51,723 nt of DNA from an uncultured Methanomicrobiales archaeon (GCA_903926075.1 CAIYHQ010000112.1:1-51723); one strand, 5' to 3'. Shown: positions 25,833 to 37,745, counted from the stretch's first letter. Numbers and translations: made by a program. Notes: generated by a model not told the origin, from the sequence alone.

Positions 25833-27665
25833 ATGCACAAACAATACTTCTCCATAGAGATTACAATAATTATTGGTCTTTTACTCCTTTTTGTTACATG
25901 CTCTGCCATAAACACAGAAAGAGGTGAATTAAAGTTATCAAATAACGAGACAAAACATTATATCAATAATCAGATTTATGTTCAATGGAAACCCGATATT
26001 GTCAATATTGAGAATAAAAGCGAGGACTTAACAAGAATACCAGAACTTCAGGAGATCTCAACAATAAAAAATATTGAAGAGTTTCCGCGTAATCCGTCAA
26101 GGGAAAGTGAAGTAATTAACCTTTCAACCAATGAAAGTGTAACTGATGCACTCACAAGGTTAAGGAAGGATCCAAGAGTTCTTTCGGCCCAGCCGGTTTT
26201 TCTAAAATCACTCGACCTTACACCTAATGATCCATTATTTCCGGAGCAGTGGGGACTTGATAATAATGGACAGGCAATTTCAGTCGAATTAGGAAATTCC
26301 GGTTCTGATATAGATGCGGAGAGGGCCTGGAACGTAACCACTGGTTCAAAAAATATTATTGTTGCCGTTATCGACACGGGTATTGACTATAATCATCCTG
26401 ACCTTGTGAGCAATGTATGGACGAACCCAGGCGAAATATCCGGTAATGGAATCGATGATGATGGTAATGGGTACATAGATGACTACCATGGCTGGAACTT
26501 TATTGATAATAACAATGAAGTAATGGATGTTCATGGTCATGGGACAGGAGTTGCGGGTATTCTTGGAGCAATTGGAAACAATGACCTAGGAATTGCCGGG
26601 ACTGCATGGAATATTTCAATAATGCCCTTAAAAGTTGTAGGTTCTTTTAATGGAGATTATGAAGTTTATGGTCCAGCTGAATATGAGGCAATGGAATATG
26701 CAAAAAAGATGGGGGCATCTGTAATTGTATGTTCATGGGGGATTGATGATTATGACGAAAAGGAGTTTGAAGAAATAGTATCCTTTCCCCAGGCTGTTTT
26801 TATCTGTTCAGCAGGGAATGACGGAGTTAATACGGATATAATTTCTCATTACCCTTCAGGATATGATGTTCCAAATATTATTTCCGTCGCTGCAAGTGAT
26901 AAAAATGATGATCTCGCATATTTCTCAAATTATGGGGCAACTACAGTAGACCTTGCTGCACCTGGAATTGAGATCTATACAACCGCCCCTGGTGGCAAGT
27001 ATGAAATCAAGGACGGCACATCGTTTTCTACCCCTATTGTAGCTGGTGCGGCTGCTCTCCTTAAGTCAATTGATTCAACATTAACTCCAACCCTTATCCG
27101 AAAAATTCTTATTGATACCTCTGACAAAAAATTTTCTCTTTACGGAAAAGTTTTTTCAAATGGAAGGGTAAATCTTTTCAGTGCAATTCTTGCTGTTGAA
27201 TCGCGATTAAATGGAGGTCTGACTGTTAATTCGACACCATTGCAGAGTGATGTATATTTGAATAATGTAGTATATGGGAAAACTCCTTTCACTGCTCCAA
27301 AACTGATGAGAGGTGAATATAACATAGAAATTGTTAAACCTGGATATGCGCCATGGACTCATAATGTCACGATAATACCTGGAGAACTTGTTTCCGTAAA
27401 TGCGACATTGAAAAAGCAGAAAACTTCAGGAACCACGAATCAATACGGGAAAATTAAGATAACTTCAAATCCTCAGCTCGCAGGAGTTTTTCTTGACTCA
27501 GTATACAGGGGAACCACTGACCTTTCTATCTTACAGGTGAAAACCGGAACTCACCAGTTGGTGATTAGAAAAGAGGGATATACAACATATAATAGCACTA
27601 TAAATGTTGAAAATGGAAAGACTGTTCAGGTTGTAACAAATCTTTCAAAAGTAAATCATAATTAA
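25833..27665 (+). CDS. Secreted subtilisin-like serine protease with two PEGA domains
   Basis: A 610-residue exported protease of family S8. Residues 9-26 form a signal peptide. A pro-region (about 30-125) precedes the catalytic domain with Asp in VIDTGIDYNHPDL (about 180), His in DVHGHGTGVAG (about 233), oxyanion Asn in CSAGNDG (about 328) and Ser in GTSFSTPIVAG (about 395). Two PEGA beta-sandwich domains follow (about 459-527 and 541-606), ending in YTTYNSTINVENGKTVQV. PEGA domains are often S-layer-associated, so attachment to the cell envelope is plausible. The next gene, at 27671, is convergent and ends six bases away. Confidence 0.92.
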   Translation: MHKQYFSIEITIIIGLLLLFVTCSAINTERGELKLSNNETKHYINNQIYVQWKPDIVNIENKSEDLTRIPELQEISTIKNIEEFPRNPSRESEVINLSTNESVTDALTRLRKDPRVLSAQPVFLKSLDLTPNDPLFPEQWGLDNNGQAISVELGNSGSDIDAERAWNVTTGSKNIIVAVIDTGIDYNHPDLVSNVWTNPGEISGNGIDDDGNGYIDDYHGWNFIDNNNEVMDVHGHGTGVAGILGAIGNNDLGIAGTAWNISIMPLKVVGSFNGDYEVYGPAEYEAMEYAKKMGASVIVCSWGIDDYDEKEFEEIVSFPQAVFICSAGNDGVNTDIISHYPSGYDVPNIISVAASDKNDDLAYFSNYGATTVDLAAPGIEIYTTAPGGKYEIKDGTSFSTPIVAGAAALLKSIDSTLTPTLIRKILIDTSDKKFSLYGKVFSNGRVNLFSAILAVESRLNGGLTVNSTPLQSDVYLNNVVYGKTPFTAPKLMRGEYNIEIVKPGYAPWTHNVTIIPGELVSVNATLKKQKTSGTTNQYGKIKITSNPQLAGVFLDSVYRGTTDLSILQVKTGTHQLVIRKEGYTTYNSTINVENGKTVQVVTNLSKVNHN

Positions 27666-27670
27666 AAAAT

Positions 27671-28318
27671 TTATTTATTCAAGGATATAACTGGACTAAC
27701 AACCGGAACAATCGTATTTATTATTTTTAAGCCATTTACGTTAATCTTTTGTATAGTCGAAAATACCTTTTTCTTATCAACATAAACATTTATCGTGGCA
27801 TTACCTTTAGTAATACCCTCTGTAGAAAAGGAGAGAACCGAGTTATTGGGGCCAATTTTCATTCCACTTAGTTGAATTTTAATTTTAACCGTATTTTGTT
27901 TGTTGTCGGCTTTTCCATCAAGTTCAATAAGATCGTAAGTACCTGGTGTTATTTCCTGGCCAATTGAGATTGTACCCTTATTATTCGAATCTTTTTTCAG
28001 GACAATGTCTCCCTTTTTAACAATTAATGTTAAATAATTCCCCTTTTCAACATTAGCTGTAAGAATAGCTCCCTTTAGGTCATAAGGCATAGAAAAGTTT
28101 TTTATCCCAAATGAAAATGGTTGTCCAGGTTTTACATCAAAGGCACCATCTATTGTCAACTGGAAAAATGAATTGTTTTTGATATCATTCAAAGTGATTT
28201 TGAAGTTCTCTGGATTTGAGGCATTTGTCATTTCCGTTATCTTAATTGCCGACCCTGAAGAGATCACAAGACAAAATAGGCATAAGATCATAAAAAGGAA
28301 AAGATGTTGTGCAGACAA
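27671..28318 (-). CDS. Secreted hypothetical protein
   Basis: An exported protein of about 215 residues without recognised domain. I chose the TTG at 28318 (MSAQHLFLFMILC), which follows AAAGGTGA at suitable spacing; the frame extends to a TTG at 28387 just after the upstream gene's stop, but that would add an unlikely charged extension before the hydrophobic signal. The signal peptide ends near SSGSAIKIT. The mature part is beta-rich with many Lys/Asn/Gly (KPGQPFSFGIKNF, GKADNKQNTVKIKIQLSG), like secreted archaeal surface proteins. It lies in an operon-like pair with the Cys-rich secreted gene at 28388. Confidence 0.6.
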   Translation of the reverse strand: MSAQHLFLFMILCLFCLVISSGSAIKITEMTNASNPENFKITLNDIKNNSFFQLTIDGAFDVKPGQPFSFGIKNFSMPYDLKGAILTANVEKGNYLTLIVKKGDIVLKKDSNNKGTISIGQEITPGTYDLIELDGKADNKQNTVKIKIQLSGMKIGPNNSVLSFSTEGITKGNATINVYVDKKKVFSTIQKINVNGLKIINTIVPVVSPVISLNK

Positions 28319-28387
28319 TTTTTTCACCTTTATTATGTCTATTACATTAGTACTTAATTTCTTATCGGTAATCTTAATTGGTCTCAA

Positions 28388-30118
28388 TTATTTCCATTTT
28401 GAATAACTCGATAACGGATAAGGAGCGAATGTCTGAACCGGCCAGATAGGATCAAATGTTTCGAATGTCCATGTAGGAACAATGCTTTGAACGGGTACCC
28501 TGGGTTCAAAGGTATAAATCGCCTTTGAAATATAAGTCTGAATTTCTAACGGAGTGTAAGGACACGTTGGACATACACATGGCGGGCAAATCTGGCAACC
28601 CTTGTTTTCCGATATAATTATCTCATTTTCACCACCAGAAGCATAATTTGCGTTTTCTGTCTTAACGATGAGCTTTAGGTTTTTATAGGTTCCTGGGCTT
28701 GTAATTATAGTTGGTGGACGGGAGAATAATACCCCGTCTCTTTCTATATAGGAATCAATAACCCGTTCTCTGTCACTTAACCATATTTTGGGAACAATTG
28801 CCAAAACGTTTCCGTTAATACTTTTTATTACTGACAAACCGATTGAACCAGGTTTAATATCAGAACCTTCATTCATATTTGCACTATTTATGTAACCAGT
28901 ACATGAAGCGCAGGTGCAGCGTGAACACTCGGGACAAACTGTATTGGATGGATAAGGAGTAATAGATGTAACAGAACTTGTCAGGGTAGGGTATAAAGTA
29001 AAAGTTGGTGTATTTGTGGGAGTTGTGGTTTTACAATCTCTGGTTGAATGATTGATTGGTCCGGCTGGAACAAAATCCGGGTTGTTGGAAAGTTCTATAG
29101 CATCGACTATCGCTGCTGCAGCGGTAGTTTCGCTTTTCATTATTGTTATCAGATGTTCCCCGGTGGTAAGTTGTGTATTTATCGTTTTATGCCAGCCATA
29201 TCCAGGTGTTCCACCATAGGCGTTAGCTGTTGCTGCATCTACCTCTCCTGCCTCGGTTCCATCGATTAATATGATTACATTCCTTGCACCCGCTGTATGC
29301 ACATTATCTGAGTTATCACGTAACCAAAGTGAATAATTATCACCTGCAGGTATTGTAATTTTAAATATTATCCGGTCACCACCATGAGACAGATAATACC
29401 CGCCGGTTCCTGACCAGTCATTTCCTCTAAAGGCCGGACATATCTCTTTCCTGCCTTCCCATTCTTCCCCGGTTTGTTGAAAAAATGAATCAATAACTGC
29501 TGAATTATCAAATCCTATTGTTTCAGTGGCGTTCTTCTTATGAGTGAAGATCGATGTTGGGACTGGACGAATAGTAACAGGATTTAGAGATGTTCTCGGT
29601 GTTTGATATGGTGCCAAAGTTTTTTTATTCGTTGTGGTATTCAATAGTGAAATTGTATGAGAATTTATTGGAGTCTTTGCGGGACTTGAAGTAGGTGAAA
29701 TCAGTACATTTACTGAGTTTTTAAAATCTTTAACACACGATTGAGCACAAACATACCAGGGACAGGTATTTAGAGAACATCCTTGCGTATAATAAGAGGA
29801 TAGACTACAACTTTTAAGGCAACTTGCACTTTTTTCAACAAGTGGTTCGATAAGAGACCTCAATTTTGTTGAATGCCAATCCTGCGACCGGTATAAGATT
29901 ATTTCACCTGGAAAATCAAGGCCAACGACTCTGTCAAGCAACTGGCAGCTGCACTGAGATGCAGAAGATGCACAGTCCTTATAGCATACAGTGCTTAGTG
30001 GCTGGAAGTATGTACTATAAAGTAGATCTGATGTTGTTGCGGCTGAAAGTAAAGGTGTTATGAGCATCATAGTTATTATTGAAAAGAAAATCAAGCCGAT
30101 AACTCTATTTATTGCCAT
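28388..30118 (-). CDS. Large secreted Cys-rich protein with carbohydrate-binding-like domain
   Basis: A 576-residue exported protein; ATG 30118 (MAINRVIGLIFFS) follows AGAGGGA, so the longer start at 30142 is rejected. Order of parts: signal peptide, N-terminal Cys-rich region (about 40-125, many paired cysteines), Thr/Pro-rich linker, a domain of about 216-359 with the pattern WSGTGGYYLSHGGD and GEHLITIMKS that resembles CBM6-type carbohydrate-binding modules, a second linker, a Cys cluster (CPECSRCTCASC, near 391), a beta-rich region, and another cluster (CQICPPCVCPTC, near 506). The mix suggests a surface protein with disulfide-bonded modules. No enzyme motif is seen. Confidence 0.7.
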   Translation of the reverse strand: MAINRVIGLIFFSIITMMLITPLLSAATTSDLLYSTYFQPLSTVCYKDCASSASQCSCQLLDRVVGLDFPGEIILYRSQDWHSTKLRSLIEPLVEKSASCLKSCSLSSYYTQGCSLNTCPWYVCAQSCVKDFKNSVNVLISPTSSPAKTPINSHTISLLNTTTNKKTLAPYQTPRTSLNPVTIRPVPTSIFTHKKNATETIGFDNSAVIDSFFQQTGEEWEGRKEICPAFRGNDWSGTGGYYLSHGGDRIIFKITIPAGDNYSLWLRDNSDNVHTAGARNVIILIDGTEAGEVDAATANAYGGTPGYGWHKTINTQLTTGEHLITIMKSETTAAAAIVDAIELSNNPDFVPAGPINHSTRDCKTTTPTNTPTFTLYPTLTSSVTSITPYPSNTVCPECSRCTCASCTGYINSANMNEGSDIKPGSIGLSVIKSINGNVLAIVPKIWLSDRERVIDSYIERDGVLFSRPPTIITSPGTYKNLKLIVKTENANYASGGENEIIISENKGCQICPPCVCPTCPYTPLEIQTYISKAIYTFEPRVPVQSIVPTWTFETFDPIWPVQTFAPYPLSSYSKWK

Positions 30119-30232
30119 AAATTCCCTCTGAATACCCAACAATTTTACCAGTTAGTTGAGAATGAAGGTGAGTGGACAGTAATATTTAATAAAACTATCT
30201 CGTTGAAAAAAAGTTGAATTTATTATTTGAAT

Positions 30233-31849
<1,617 letters not shown>

Positions 31850-31855
31850 TCACCT

Positions 31856-32128
31856 TTATTCAATTTTAGCAAGAATGTCTTTAAATTCGACAAATACGTA
31901 TTCTTTGCCGTCGATTTCAACTTTATCAGAACTATACCCTCCATAGATGACAAGGTCACCATTTTTCAATGGAAGAGTTTTTCCGTCTTCATTTGTTCCA
32001 ACTCCTGCTACAGTGCCTTCTTTTCTCTTTTCCCTTGCACTGTCTGGAATGTAGATACCACTCTTTGTTACTTCTTCCGGTTCCTTTGGAATAAGGAGAA
32101 CGCGTGACCCTATCGGGACTATTGACAT
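31856..32128 (-). CDS. groES: Co-chaperonin GroES
   Basis: Forms the heptameric lid of the GroEL folding chamber. ATG 32128 (MSIVPIGSRVLLIPKEPEEV) follows a strong GGAGGTT ribosome binding site (reverse strand, 32135-32141), so the longer frame to 32173 is not used. The 90-residue protein has the mobile loop (SGIYIPDSAREKRKEGTVAG) and the dome and base segments (DLVIYGGYSSDKVEIDGKEYVFV). groEL follows after 12 bases. Confidence 0.96.
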   Translation of the reverse strand: MSIVPIGSRVLLIPKEPEEVTKSGIYIPDSAREKRKEGTVAGVGTNEDGKTLPLKNGDLVIYGGYSSDKVEIDGKEYVFVEFKDILAKIE

Positions 32129-32294
32129 TTTTAGTAACCTCCATATTGGTACTTCTCGATTTTGTACCCACATTTAATGAGGTTGAAAATTATTTAAATT
32201 TATTGAAAATAGTAAAAATAAAATTTAAAATATCCATTTCATATCGATATATCATAATACTTATCTGTTTTAAAAATTCAATAATATTCATTCT
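32129..32294. promoter_or_regulatory. Divergent control region of groES-groEL and a helix-turn-helix gene
   Basis: Reading toward groES there is a TATA-like TTTAAATAA at about 32191-32200, with predicted start near 32170. Just downstream of it is CAACCTCATTAAA (reverse strand, 32174-32186), a shortened relative of the CTAACCTCAAGTTA site at 20353. A perfect palindrome ATATCGATAT occupies 32241-32250, near the middle. Toward 32295, GTTTTAAAAA (about 32267-32276) fits a TATA box for a leaderless transcript. Operator assignments are inference. Confidence 0.5.
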
Positions 32295-32705
32295 ATGGTC
32301 CAGCAGATAATCCTGAAATATCTTGAACGTCCGGTGGAGATAGATACAATCGAAGAGATATTCTGGTTTTGTGAGAGTTTTGGCTTCCATTCAGGCAGAG
32401 ATACAGAAAGAGTGGCGGTGATGATAATTCTTTCACTTCTTAAGCAGCTTGCAGATTCAAAAGAGGTTGCTGTAGAAAATCTTGCTGAAGACCTGGATAT
32501 TCATCCATCACGTGTAAATCATCATTTAAGAAATCTCATTGAATCAGGTCTTCTTTATAGAAAAAAGAGGATGATTCACATGCGGGGAGGAAGTCTTGTA
32601 TCAGCTGTCCGGGAGATTCGAAAAGACGCACAACGTATTTTTGATGAGCTTGAAGTTGCAGCGGATGAGATAGATAGCCGATATGGTTTTCGACACAGGC
32701 CTTGA
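32295..32705 (+). CDS. Helix-turn-helix regulator divergent from groES
   Basis: A 136-residue protein with a winged-helix-type DNA-binding region: LADSKEVAVENLAEDLDIHPSRVNHHLRNLIESGLLYRKKR (about 55-95), followed by a short helical tail. The mid-region helix HPSRVNHHLRNL is a typical recognition helix. It has no ribosome binding site and probably starts translation at the very 5' end. Being divergent from groES-groEL with a shared control region, it is a candidate repressor or activator of the chaperonin operon, but no direct evidence is in the sequence beyond position. Confidence 0.72.
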   Translation: MVQQIILKYLERPVEIDTIEEIFWFCESFGFHSGRDTERVAVMIILSLLKQLADSKEVAVENLAEDLDIHPSRVNHHLRNLIESGLLYRKKRMIHMRGGSLVSAVREIRKDAQRIFDELEVAADEIDSRYGFRHRP

Positions 32706-32726
32706 TTTTTCTTTATCTATTTTTCC

Positions 32727-33983
32727 TTAAATTTTATTAAACAATTTCACAATATCATCAAAATCAATTCTTCCATTTTTATTAAAATCAAATGGTGTGA
32801 CAGGTTCATTTGATATTGCCCAGTCAAGATTTACAGCAAAAGTTGTAACATCATAGAAGTCCTTTCTTCCGTTCCCGTTTATATCTCTGAATAGACCATC
32901 GCCATCAAGGTCATTTGAAAGGTTTTCGCATCCTGGGAATTTTTTTATTTTGGGAAATGGGTTAGTTAGAGGTAGAAAATCAGTATTATTTGCGTTAATA
33001 ATTAAGGGTTCAGTACAGAAACCATCACCCTGGTTCGAGCAATTTTGTGAAAAGCCTTTACTATCAGGTGTTCCCCAATAATTTCCCCCGATATATTGGC
33101 CGCCTATAATATTGGTTCCGTTTTTCTTTAGAGAATTCCAGGCTGTTTTCTTATTTACATAGAGTATTAAATTTTTTGAATTGTTGAATAAATTATCTGT
33201 AATAACTGTGTTCTCTGAGTTTGCAAGATTCAGACCTGAATTCTGGTTATTTACAATATAATTCTTCGAGATAGTTAGATTATATGACCCTGCAACTGAA
33301 ATTCCGGAATTTTCATTTTCCGTAATATTATTCCCAATAATGGATGTTTGATTTCCGTTCATTTCAGTAATCGCATTAATTTCATTATTTTCCAATGTAC
33401 TGTTTTTTACCTCTGAATTTACTGAATAGGTAAAGTCGACTGCATTTCTATTATTTGTAAATTCAGATGCAAGGATTCGCGTCCCTTCTGACTCAACGAC
33501 TGCGAATCCATTTGTAGTGATATTATTTATGGCAGACTGAAAAAGTGTTATATTATGTGAATCTGCAATAAAAAAACCTTCACTGCAGTTATTAACGGAA
33601 AAATTATAGAAATTTATATTATCTGAATCTTCTACCTCGATTCCTGTAAACTTATCTTTGATTGAAAAATTGTAAAGGGTGATATTTCGTGAGTTATTGA
33701 TATATATCGCATCTATTCCCTTTCCATTTATTGAATGTCCATTCCCGGTGATGATTATGTCATTAGCAAAAATGGAAAGCGCAGAATCTGAATTGGTTGT
33801 AAGGTTCACTCCCAGTTCATACTTTATATCTGAACCATTGATGAAAAAATTATGAGTTGTACTGTTTCCAAGCCAGTTTGTCTCATTAAGAACTATTGCA
33901 TCGGAAATTGGAATAGAGAAGAAAAAAATAATGATAAGGAACAGATTTCCCATTATCAGGTATTTATTACGTTTACACCTCAT
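32727..33983 (-). CDS. Secreted parallel beta-helix (NosD-like) protein with C-terminal calcium-binding repeats
   Basis: A 418-residue exported protein. Signal sequence about 1-29 (basic start, hydrophobic core, then SDAIV). Residues about 60-300 show repeated 20-25-residue units with Asn ladders (IYINNSRNITLYNFS, SVNNCSEGFFIADSHNITLFQ), typical of right-handed beta-helix PbH1/NosD domains that often bind or modify polysaccharides. The C-terminus (about 350-418) holds two dockerin-like calcium loops: DLDGDGLFRDINGNGRKDFY and DFNKNGRIDFDDI. Such architectures are frequent in surface proteins of Methanomicrobiales. Monocistronic. Confidence 0.82.
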   Translation of the reverse strand: MRCKRNKYLIMGNLFLIIIFFFSIPISDAIVLNETNWLGNSTTHNFFINGSDIKYELGVNLTTNSDSALSIFANDIIITGNGHSINGKGIDAIYINNSRNITLYNFSIKDKFTGIEVEDSDNINFYNFSVNNCSEGFFIADSHNITLFQSAINNITTNGFAVVESEGTRILASEFTNNRNAVDFTYSVNSEVKNSTLENNEINAITEMNGNQTSIIGNNITENENSGISVAGSYNLTISKNYIVNNQNSGLNLANSENTVITDNLFNNSKNLILYVNKKTAWNSLKKNGTNIIGGQYIGGNYWGTPDSKGFSQNCSNQGDGFCTEPLIINANNTDFLPLTNPFPKIKKFPGCENLSNDLDGDGLFRDINGNGRKDFYDVTTFAVNLDWAISNEPVTPFDFNKNGRIDFDDIVKLFNKI

Positions 33984-34038
33984 TATGCTCAGGTTGAAAA
34001 CTAACTATAATAAGTTTTTCTAATAACACCCATTTTTT

Positions 34039-35172
34039 TCACTTAAGAGAATTGTTAATTACAGAGGCAACGGTTCTTATCTCTTCATCAGTAATAACGA
34101 GAGGGGGAACAAGCCTCATGTTTCCATCTGCAGCGCAGTTCACGAGTACTCCGGCTTCCGCACATCTTTTCTGAACAAGAGGACATTTATCACCCAGGGT
34201 GAACCCAATCATTAGTCCAAGACCTCGGGGAGAACAGGAAGATATCAGTTCCTTGAATAAATTTCCTTTTTCCGGAATACCAGGAAGAAGATCATTAATT
34301 ATTCTTAGGCTGGCTCTCGCTGCTGCGCAGGCGAGAGGACCCCCTGCAAAAGTGCTTCCATGTTCACTCTTTTGAAATTCCAGATCATCCCTTGCAAGAA
34401 TTGCACCCATTGGAAACCCGCTTGCAATTCCTTTTGCAAGTGTGACAATATCAGGTTTTACTCCACTGTGTTCTATCGCAAGCCACTTTCCTGTCCTCCC
34501 TAAACCCGTCTGTATTTCGTCATCGATAAGAAGCGCACCTTTCTCATCACAGACCTCACGGACACCTCTGATGAAATCCGGGGATGGAATAATAACCCCT
34601 GCTTCTCCCTGTATAGGTTCAAGAAGAACACCAGCCGTGGTATCATCAACTGTTTTTCTGAGTGATTCTAGGTCACCATATTCAACATAACTGCATTTAG
34701 GTTCAAGTGGTTCAAAGGGTTCCCTAATTGTCGGTTTGTGGGTGACAGCCAATGCTCCCATTGTCCGTCCATGAAACCCATGCATGAATGAGACGAAGTT
34801 TTTTCTCTTTGTCGCAAGCCTTGCAAGTTTTAATGCCCCTTCCATGGCCTCAGCTCCGGAATTTGAAAAAAATGCCTTGCTCGTGCTTGTATAACCTGTA
34901 AGTTCTTTTGCGAGGTCAGATTGACCAGGTATATAGTAGAGATTGGAACAGTGAATAAGTTCGTGGGCCTGTTCACATATGGCCTTAACAACTTCAGGGT
35001 GGCAGTGCCCTGTGCTGCATACTGCAATTCCCGCAACACAGTCGATGTACTCTTTCCCATTGCTGTCCCAGACTTTCGAACCTTTCCCTTTGACAATCAT
35101 AATGTCGCGCGAAAAGGCCTGCATGTAATATTTTGCATCGTTTTCTTTGAAAGTTTTAGTATCAAATTCCAT
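34039..35172 (-). CDS. argD: Acetylornithine/succinyldiaminopimelate-type aminotransferase
   Basis: Class III PLP-dependent aminotransferase, most likely acetylornithine aminotransferase of arginine synthesis. ATG 35172 (MEFDTKTFKENDAKYY) follows a GGTGAT ribosome binding site; the frame extends upstream to 35295 but overlaps guaAb and is rejected. Motifs: ACSNSGAEA-type segment (FFSNSGAEAMEGALKLAR), GFHGRTMGALAVTHK, DEIQTGLGRTG and the PLP lysine in TLAKGIASGFPMGA (near 245). It follows guaAb with a 13-base gap, so the pyrG-guaAb-argD run may be one transcript. Ornithine or other acyl-ornithine substrates cannot be excluded. Confidence 0.9.
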   Translation of the reverse strand: MEFDTKTFKENDAKYYMQAFSRDIMIVKGKGSKVWDSNGKEYIDCVAGIAVCSTGHCHPEVVKAICEQAHELIHCSNLYYIPGQSDLAKELTGYTSTSKAFFSNSGAEAMEGALKLARLATKRKNFVSFMHGFHGRTMGALAVTHKPTIREPFEPLEPKCSYVEYGDLESLRKTVDDTTAGVLLEPIQGEAGVIIPSPDFIRGVREVCDEKGALLIDDEIQTGLGRTGKWLAIEHSGVKPDIVTLAKGIASGFPMGAILARDDLEFQKSEHGSTFAGGPLACAAARASLRIINDLLPGIPEKGNLFKELISSCSPRGLGLMIGFTLGDKCPLVQKRCAEAGVLVNCAADGNMRLVPPLVITDEEIRTVASVINNSLK

Positions 35173-35185
35173 ATTATCACCTTTT

Positions 35186-36103
35186 TTATTCATACTCGAT
35201 TGTTGCAGGTGGTTTAGGGGAGATATCGTATACAACCCTTGATACTTCGGGAATCTCAGAAGTAATTCGCTGTCCGATTTTACAAAGATGATCAAATGGG
35301 ACTGGTACAGGGTCTGCCGTCATCCCGTCACGCGAATTCACTGCACGAAGGGCGACTATCCATCCATGGATACGGTTATCTCCTTTTACACCCGTTCCAA
35401 GTCCTAGTAGAGCTGCGAAACATTGCCAGGGGTTATACTGGTTTATAAGTTCTTCTTCTGCGATATGGTTTGCTTCCCTGACAATCCTTATCTTCTCTTC
35501 AGTTACGTCACCAAGAACTCTTACTGCGAGACCCGGGCCTGGAAACGGCATTCTATCAGAAATTTCAGGAGGTAAACCGAGAGTTCGTGCTACTTCCCTT
35601 ACTTCATCCTTGTACAGGTCCTGTATCGGTTCAATTATTCCCTTAAAATCAATATCTATAGGCATTCCACCAACGTTGTGATGGCTTTTTATTCCTCCTT
35701 CGCTTTCGATTCTGTCAGGGTATATGGTGCCCTGCAAAAGGAATTCCGCTTTACTTTTTTTTGCTTCTCGTTCAAAGATCCTGATAAATATTTCACCTAT
35801 AACCATTCTTTTCTTTTCAGGGTCAGTAATCCCACTTAGTGCGGTAAAAAATTCATGGGAACCATCTACAATTATGGGATGAAAGTCATGGAAAACCGTT
35901 TTAATTCTTTCAGTCTCGCCTTTTCGCATGAGTCCCGTGTCAACATAGATTGGGACAAGGTTGACCCCTATCGCTCTTTTTGCGAGAACTGCACATACTG
36001 AGCTGTCAACACCACCTGAGAGGGCGATTACCACTTTTTTTCCTTTTGCCCTCTCTTGTATTTCATTGATAGCTTTCTCGATGAATACATCTGTTTTAAC
36101 CAT
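35186..36103 (-). CDS. guaAb: GMP synthase subunit B (ATP-pyrophosphatase)
   Basis: Catalyses amination of XMP to GMP with a separate glutaminase subunit, as in many archaea. ATG 36103 ([16 protein letters not shown]) fits the family; an in-frame TTG at 36112 is an alternative. The ATP-PPase P-loop [13 protein letters not shown] is at about 26-38; the C-terminal dimer domain ([16 protein letters not shown]) ends in PPATIEYE, the normal end. The glutaminase subunit (guaAa) is not in the window. It sits between pyrG and argD. Confidence 0.95.
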   Translation of the reverse strand: MVKTDVFIEKAINEIQERAKGKKVVIALSGGVDSSVCAVLAKRAIGVNLVPIYVDTGLMRKGETERIKTVFHDFHPIIVDGSHEFFTALSGITDPEKKRMVIGEIFIRIFEREAKKSKAEFLLQGTIYPDRIESEGGIKSHHNVGGMPIDIDFKGIIEPIQDLYKDEVREVARTLGLPPEISDRMPFPGPGLAVRVLGDVTEEKIRIVREANHIAEEELINQYNPWQCFAALLGLGTGVKGDNRIHGWIVALRAVNSRDGMTADPVPVPFDHLCKIGQRITSEIPEVSRVVYDISPKPPATIEYE

Positions 36104-36137
36104 AATTTCCAACCAATTTTCTTTCTTCAGCGGATCA

Positions 36138-37706
36138 TTATCTCTTAGCGCATGCTTTTACAAAATTTATAAAAGGTGGAGAGGGTCGTGTAGGTCTCGA
36201 CCTGAATTCAGGATGAAATTGTGTTGCAAGAAAGAACGGATGGTCATTTAATTCGCATATCTCCATTCTGTTCTGGTATACCCCCGAAAATATTAGACTT
36301 TTCTCCGTGAGTGCCGGTATATACTCTGGGTCTACTTCGTACCTATGGCGATGTCGTTCTATTATCACATCTTTTTGATAGCACCTTGATGCAAGTGTGC
36401 CTTCTTTCAGAGTTATAGGATAATTCCCGAGCCTCATTGTTCCACCCAAATCTGATATTGACTGCTGGTCAGGCATTATTGAGATAACCGGTGTCCCACC
36501 CTCAAATTCAGCACTTGTAGCATCAGTTATCCCAAGAATATTACGCGCATATTCTACAACACATAATTGAAATCCTAGACAAAGGCCGAGAAATGGAATC
36601 TTATCTTCTCTGACTGTAGATATTGCTTCAATTTTGCTTTCTATACCCCGAATCCCAAACCCCCCGGGTATAAGAACTCCATCAAGATTTTTTGTATCAA
36701 CCCTTTCAAATCTCTCTGCATCAATCCATTGAATGGTTACTTCGGTTGAAAGAGCCCTGCCTGCATGTTTCAGGGCTTCTTTGATACTGATGTAGACGTC
36801 CTCAATTCCATATTTTGTGATAATTCCTATGTTGACCCGATTGGTATATTCGCGCGAGACTATCGAGTACCATTCATTGTCAGGTTCGTGGGAAACGAGT
36901 CCCATATGTTCTGTCAAGACCTCGGCTATTCCCTCTTTTTCAAGTTCCATTGGAACGTAATAGGTGTCAGGAACAGTTGTAGCACTTATCACAGCTTTTT
37001 GTGGAAGGTCACAAAAAGCTGATATTTTCTTTTTTATTCCGGCATCTATCGGTCTGTGAGTTCTTCCAACTATAATGTCTGCGATAAGTCCAAGTTCTCT
37101 TAAAGTTTTTACTGAATGCTGAGTCGGTTTTGTTTTGAGCTCCCCCATTGTGTCACCAGGGACAAGAGTTAAATGAACAAGTATTGTGTCCTCTTTAGGA
37201 AGTTCACTTCGCATCTGCCTGACTGCTTCAAGAAATGGCATGCTCTCGATATCTCCTACTGTCCCACCGACCTCGACAAGGCAAATTTTTGCCGGCTCAC
37301 CGTTATTCAAAGGTTCATGTGCAGCATGGGTAATGCAGGCCTTAATCTGCTCAGTTATATGGGGTATTATCTGAACTGTCTCTCCAAGATAGTCTCCCCT
37401 GCGTTCTTTTTCGATGACGGTCCGGTATACTTTTCCGGTTGTAATATTATGGGCACCAGTAAGGTCAACATCAAGAAAACGTTCGTAATTACCAAGATCA
37501 AGGTCAACTTCTCCTCCGTCTGACAGGACAAAGACCTCTCCGTGCTGTGCCGGATTCATGGTCCCGGCATCGATATTCAGATAAGGATCAATTTTGACTG
37601 CAGTTATGCTGTGAGAACGGTTTTTTAAAATTCTTCCGATTGAGGCGGCTGTAATACCTTTTCCAAGGCCACTCATAACTCCGCCTGTTATAAAAATGTA
37701 TTTCAA
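36138..37706 (-). CDS. pyrG: CTP synthase
   Basis: Converts UTP to CTP with glutamine as amino donor. The 522-residue protein has the N-terminal synthetase domain ([21 protein letters not shown]-loop; [17 protein letters not shown]) and the C-terminal class I glutamine amidotransferase with the nucleophile in [10 protein letters not shown] (about 377) and terminal FHPEF. A GGGAAGAG ribosome binding site precedes ATG 37706, and a TATA-like TAAATATAATT lies further upstream. It is the first gene of the pyrG-guaAb-argD run. Confidence 0.97.
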   Translation of the reverse strand: MKYIFITGGVMSGLGKGITAASIGRILKNRSHSITAVKIDPYLNIDAGTMNPAQHGEVFVLSDGGEVDLDLGNYERFLDVDLTGAHNITTGKVYRTVIEKERRGDYLGETVQIIPHITEQIKACITHAAHEPLNNGEPAKICLVEVGGTVGDIESMPFLEAVRQMRSELPKEDTILVHLTLVPGDTMGELKTKPTQHSVKTLRELGLIADIIVGRTHRPIDAGIKKKISAFCDLPQKAVISATTVPDTYYVPMELEKEGIAEVLTEHMGLVSHEPDNEWYSIVSREYTNRVNIGIITKYGIEDVYISIKEALKHAGRALSTEVTIQWIDAERFERVDTKNLDGVLIPGGFGIRGIESKIEAISTVREDKIPFLGLCLGFQLCVVEYARNILGITDATSAEFEGGTPVISIMPDQQSISDLGGTMRLGNYPITLKEGTLASRCYQKDVIIERHRHRYEVDPEYIPALTEKSLIFSGVYQNRMEICELNDHPFFLATQFHPEFRSRPTRPSPPFINFVKACAKR

Positions 37707-37745
37707 ACTCTTCCCCTCTTACCTAACTATCTGATATAATTATAT

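Noticed and set aside
32241-32250. CIRCE element in front of groES.
   Set aside because: The TTAGCACTC-N9-GAGTGCTAA pattern of HrcA is absent; only a short ATATCGATAT palindrome is present.
34830-35295. Extended argD start at 35295 and other frames antisense or parallel in this region.
   Set aside because: The extension lies inside guaAb and is not family-like; ATG 35172 has a good GGTGAT ribosome binding site.
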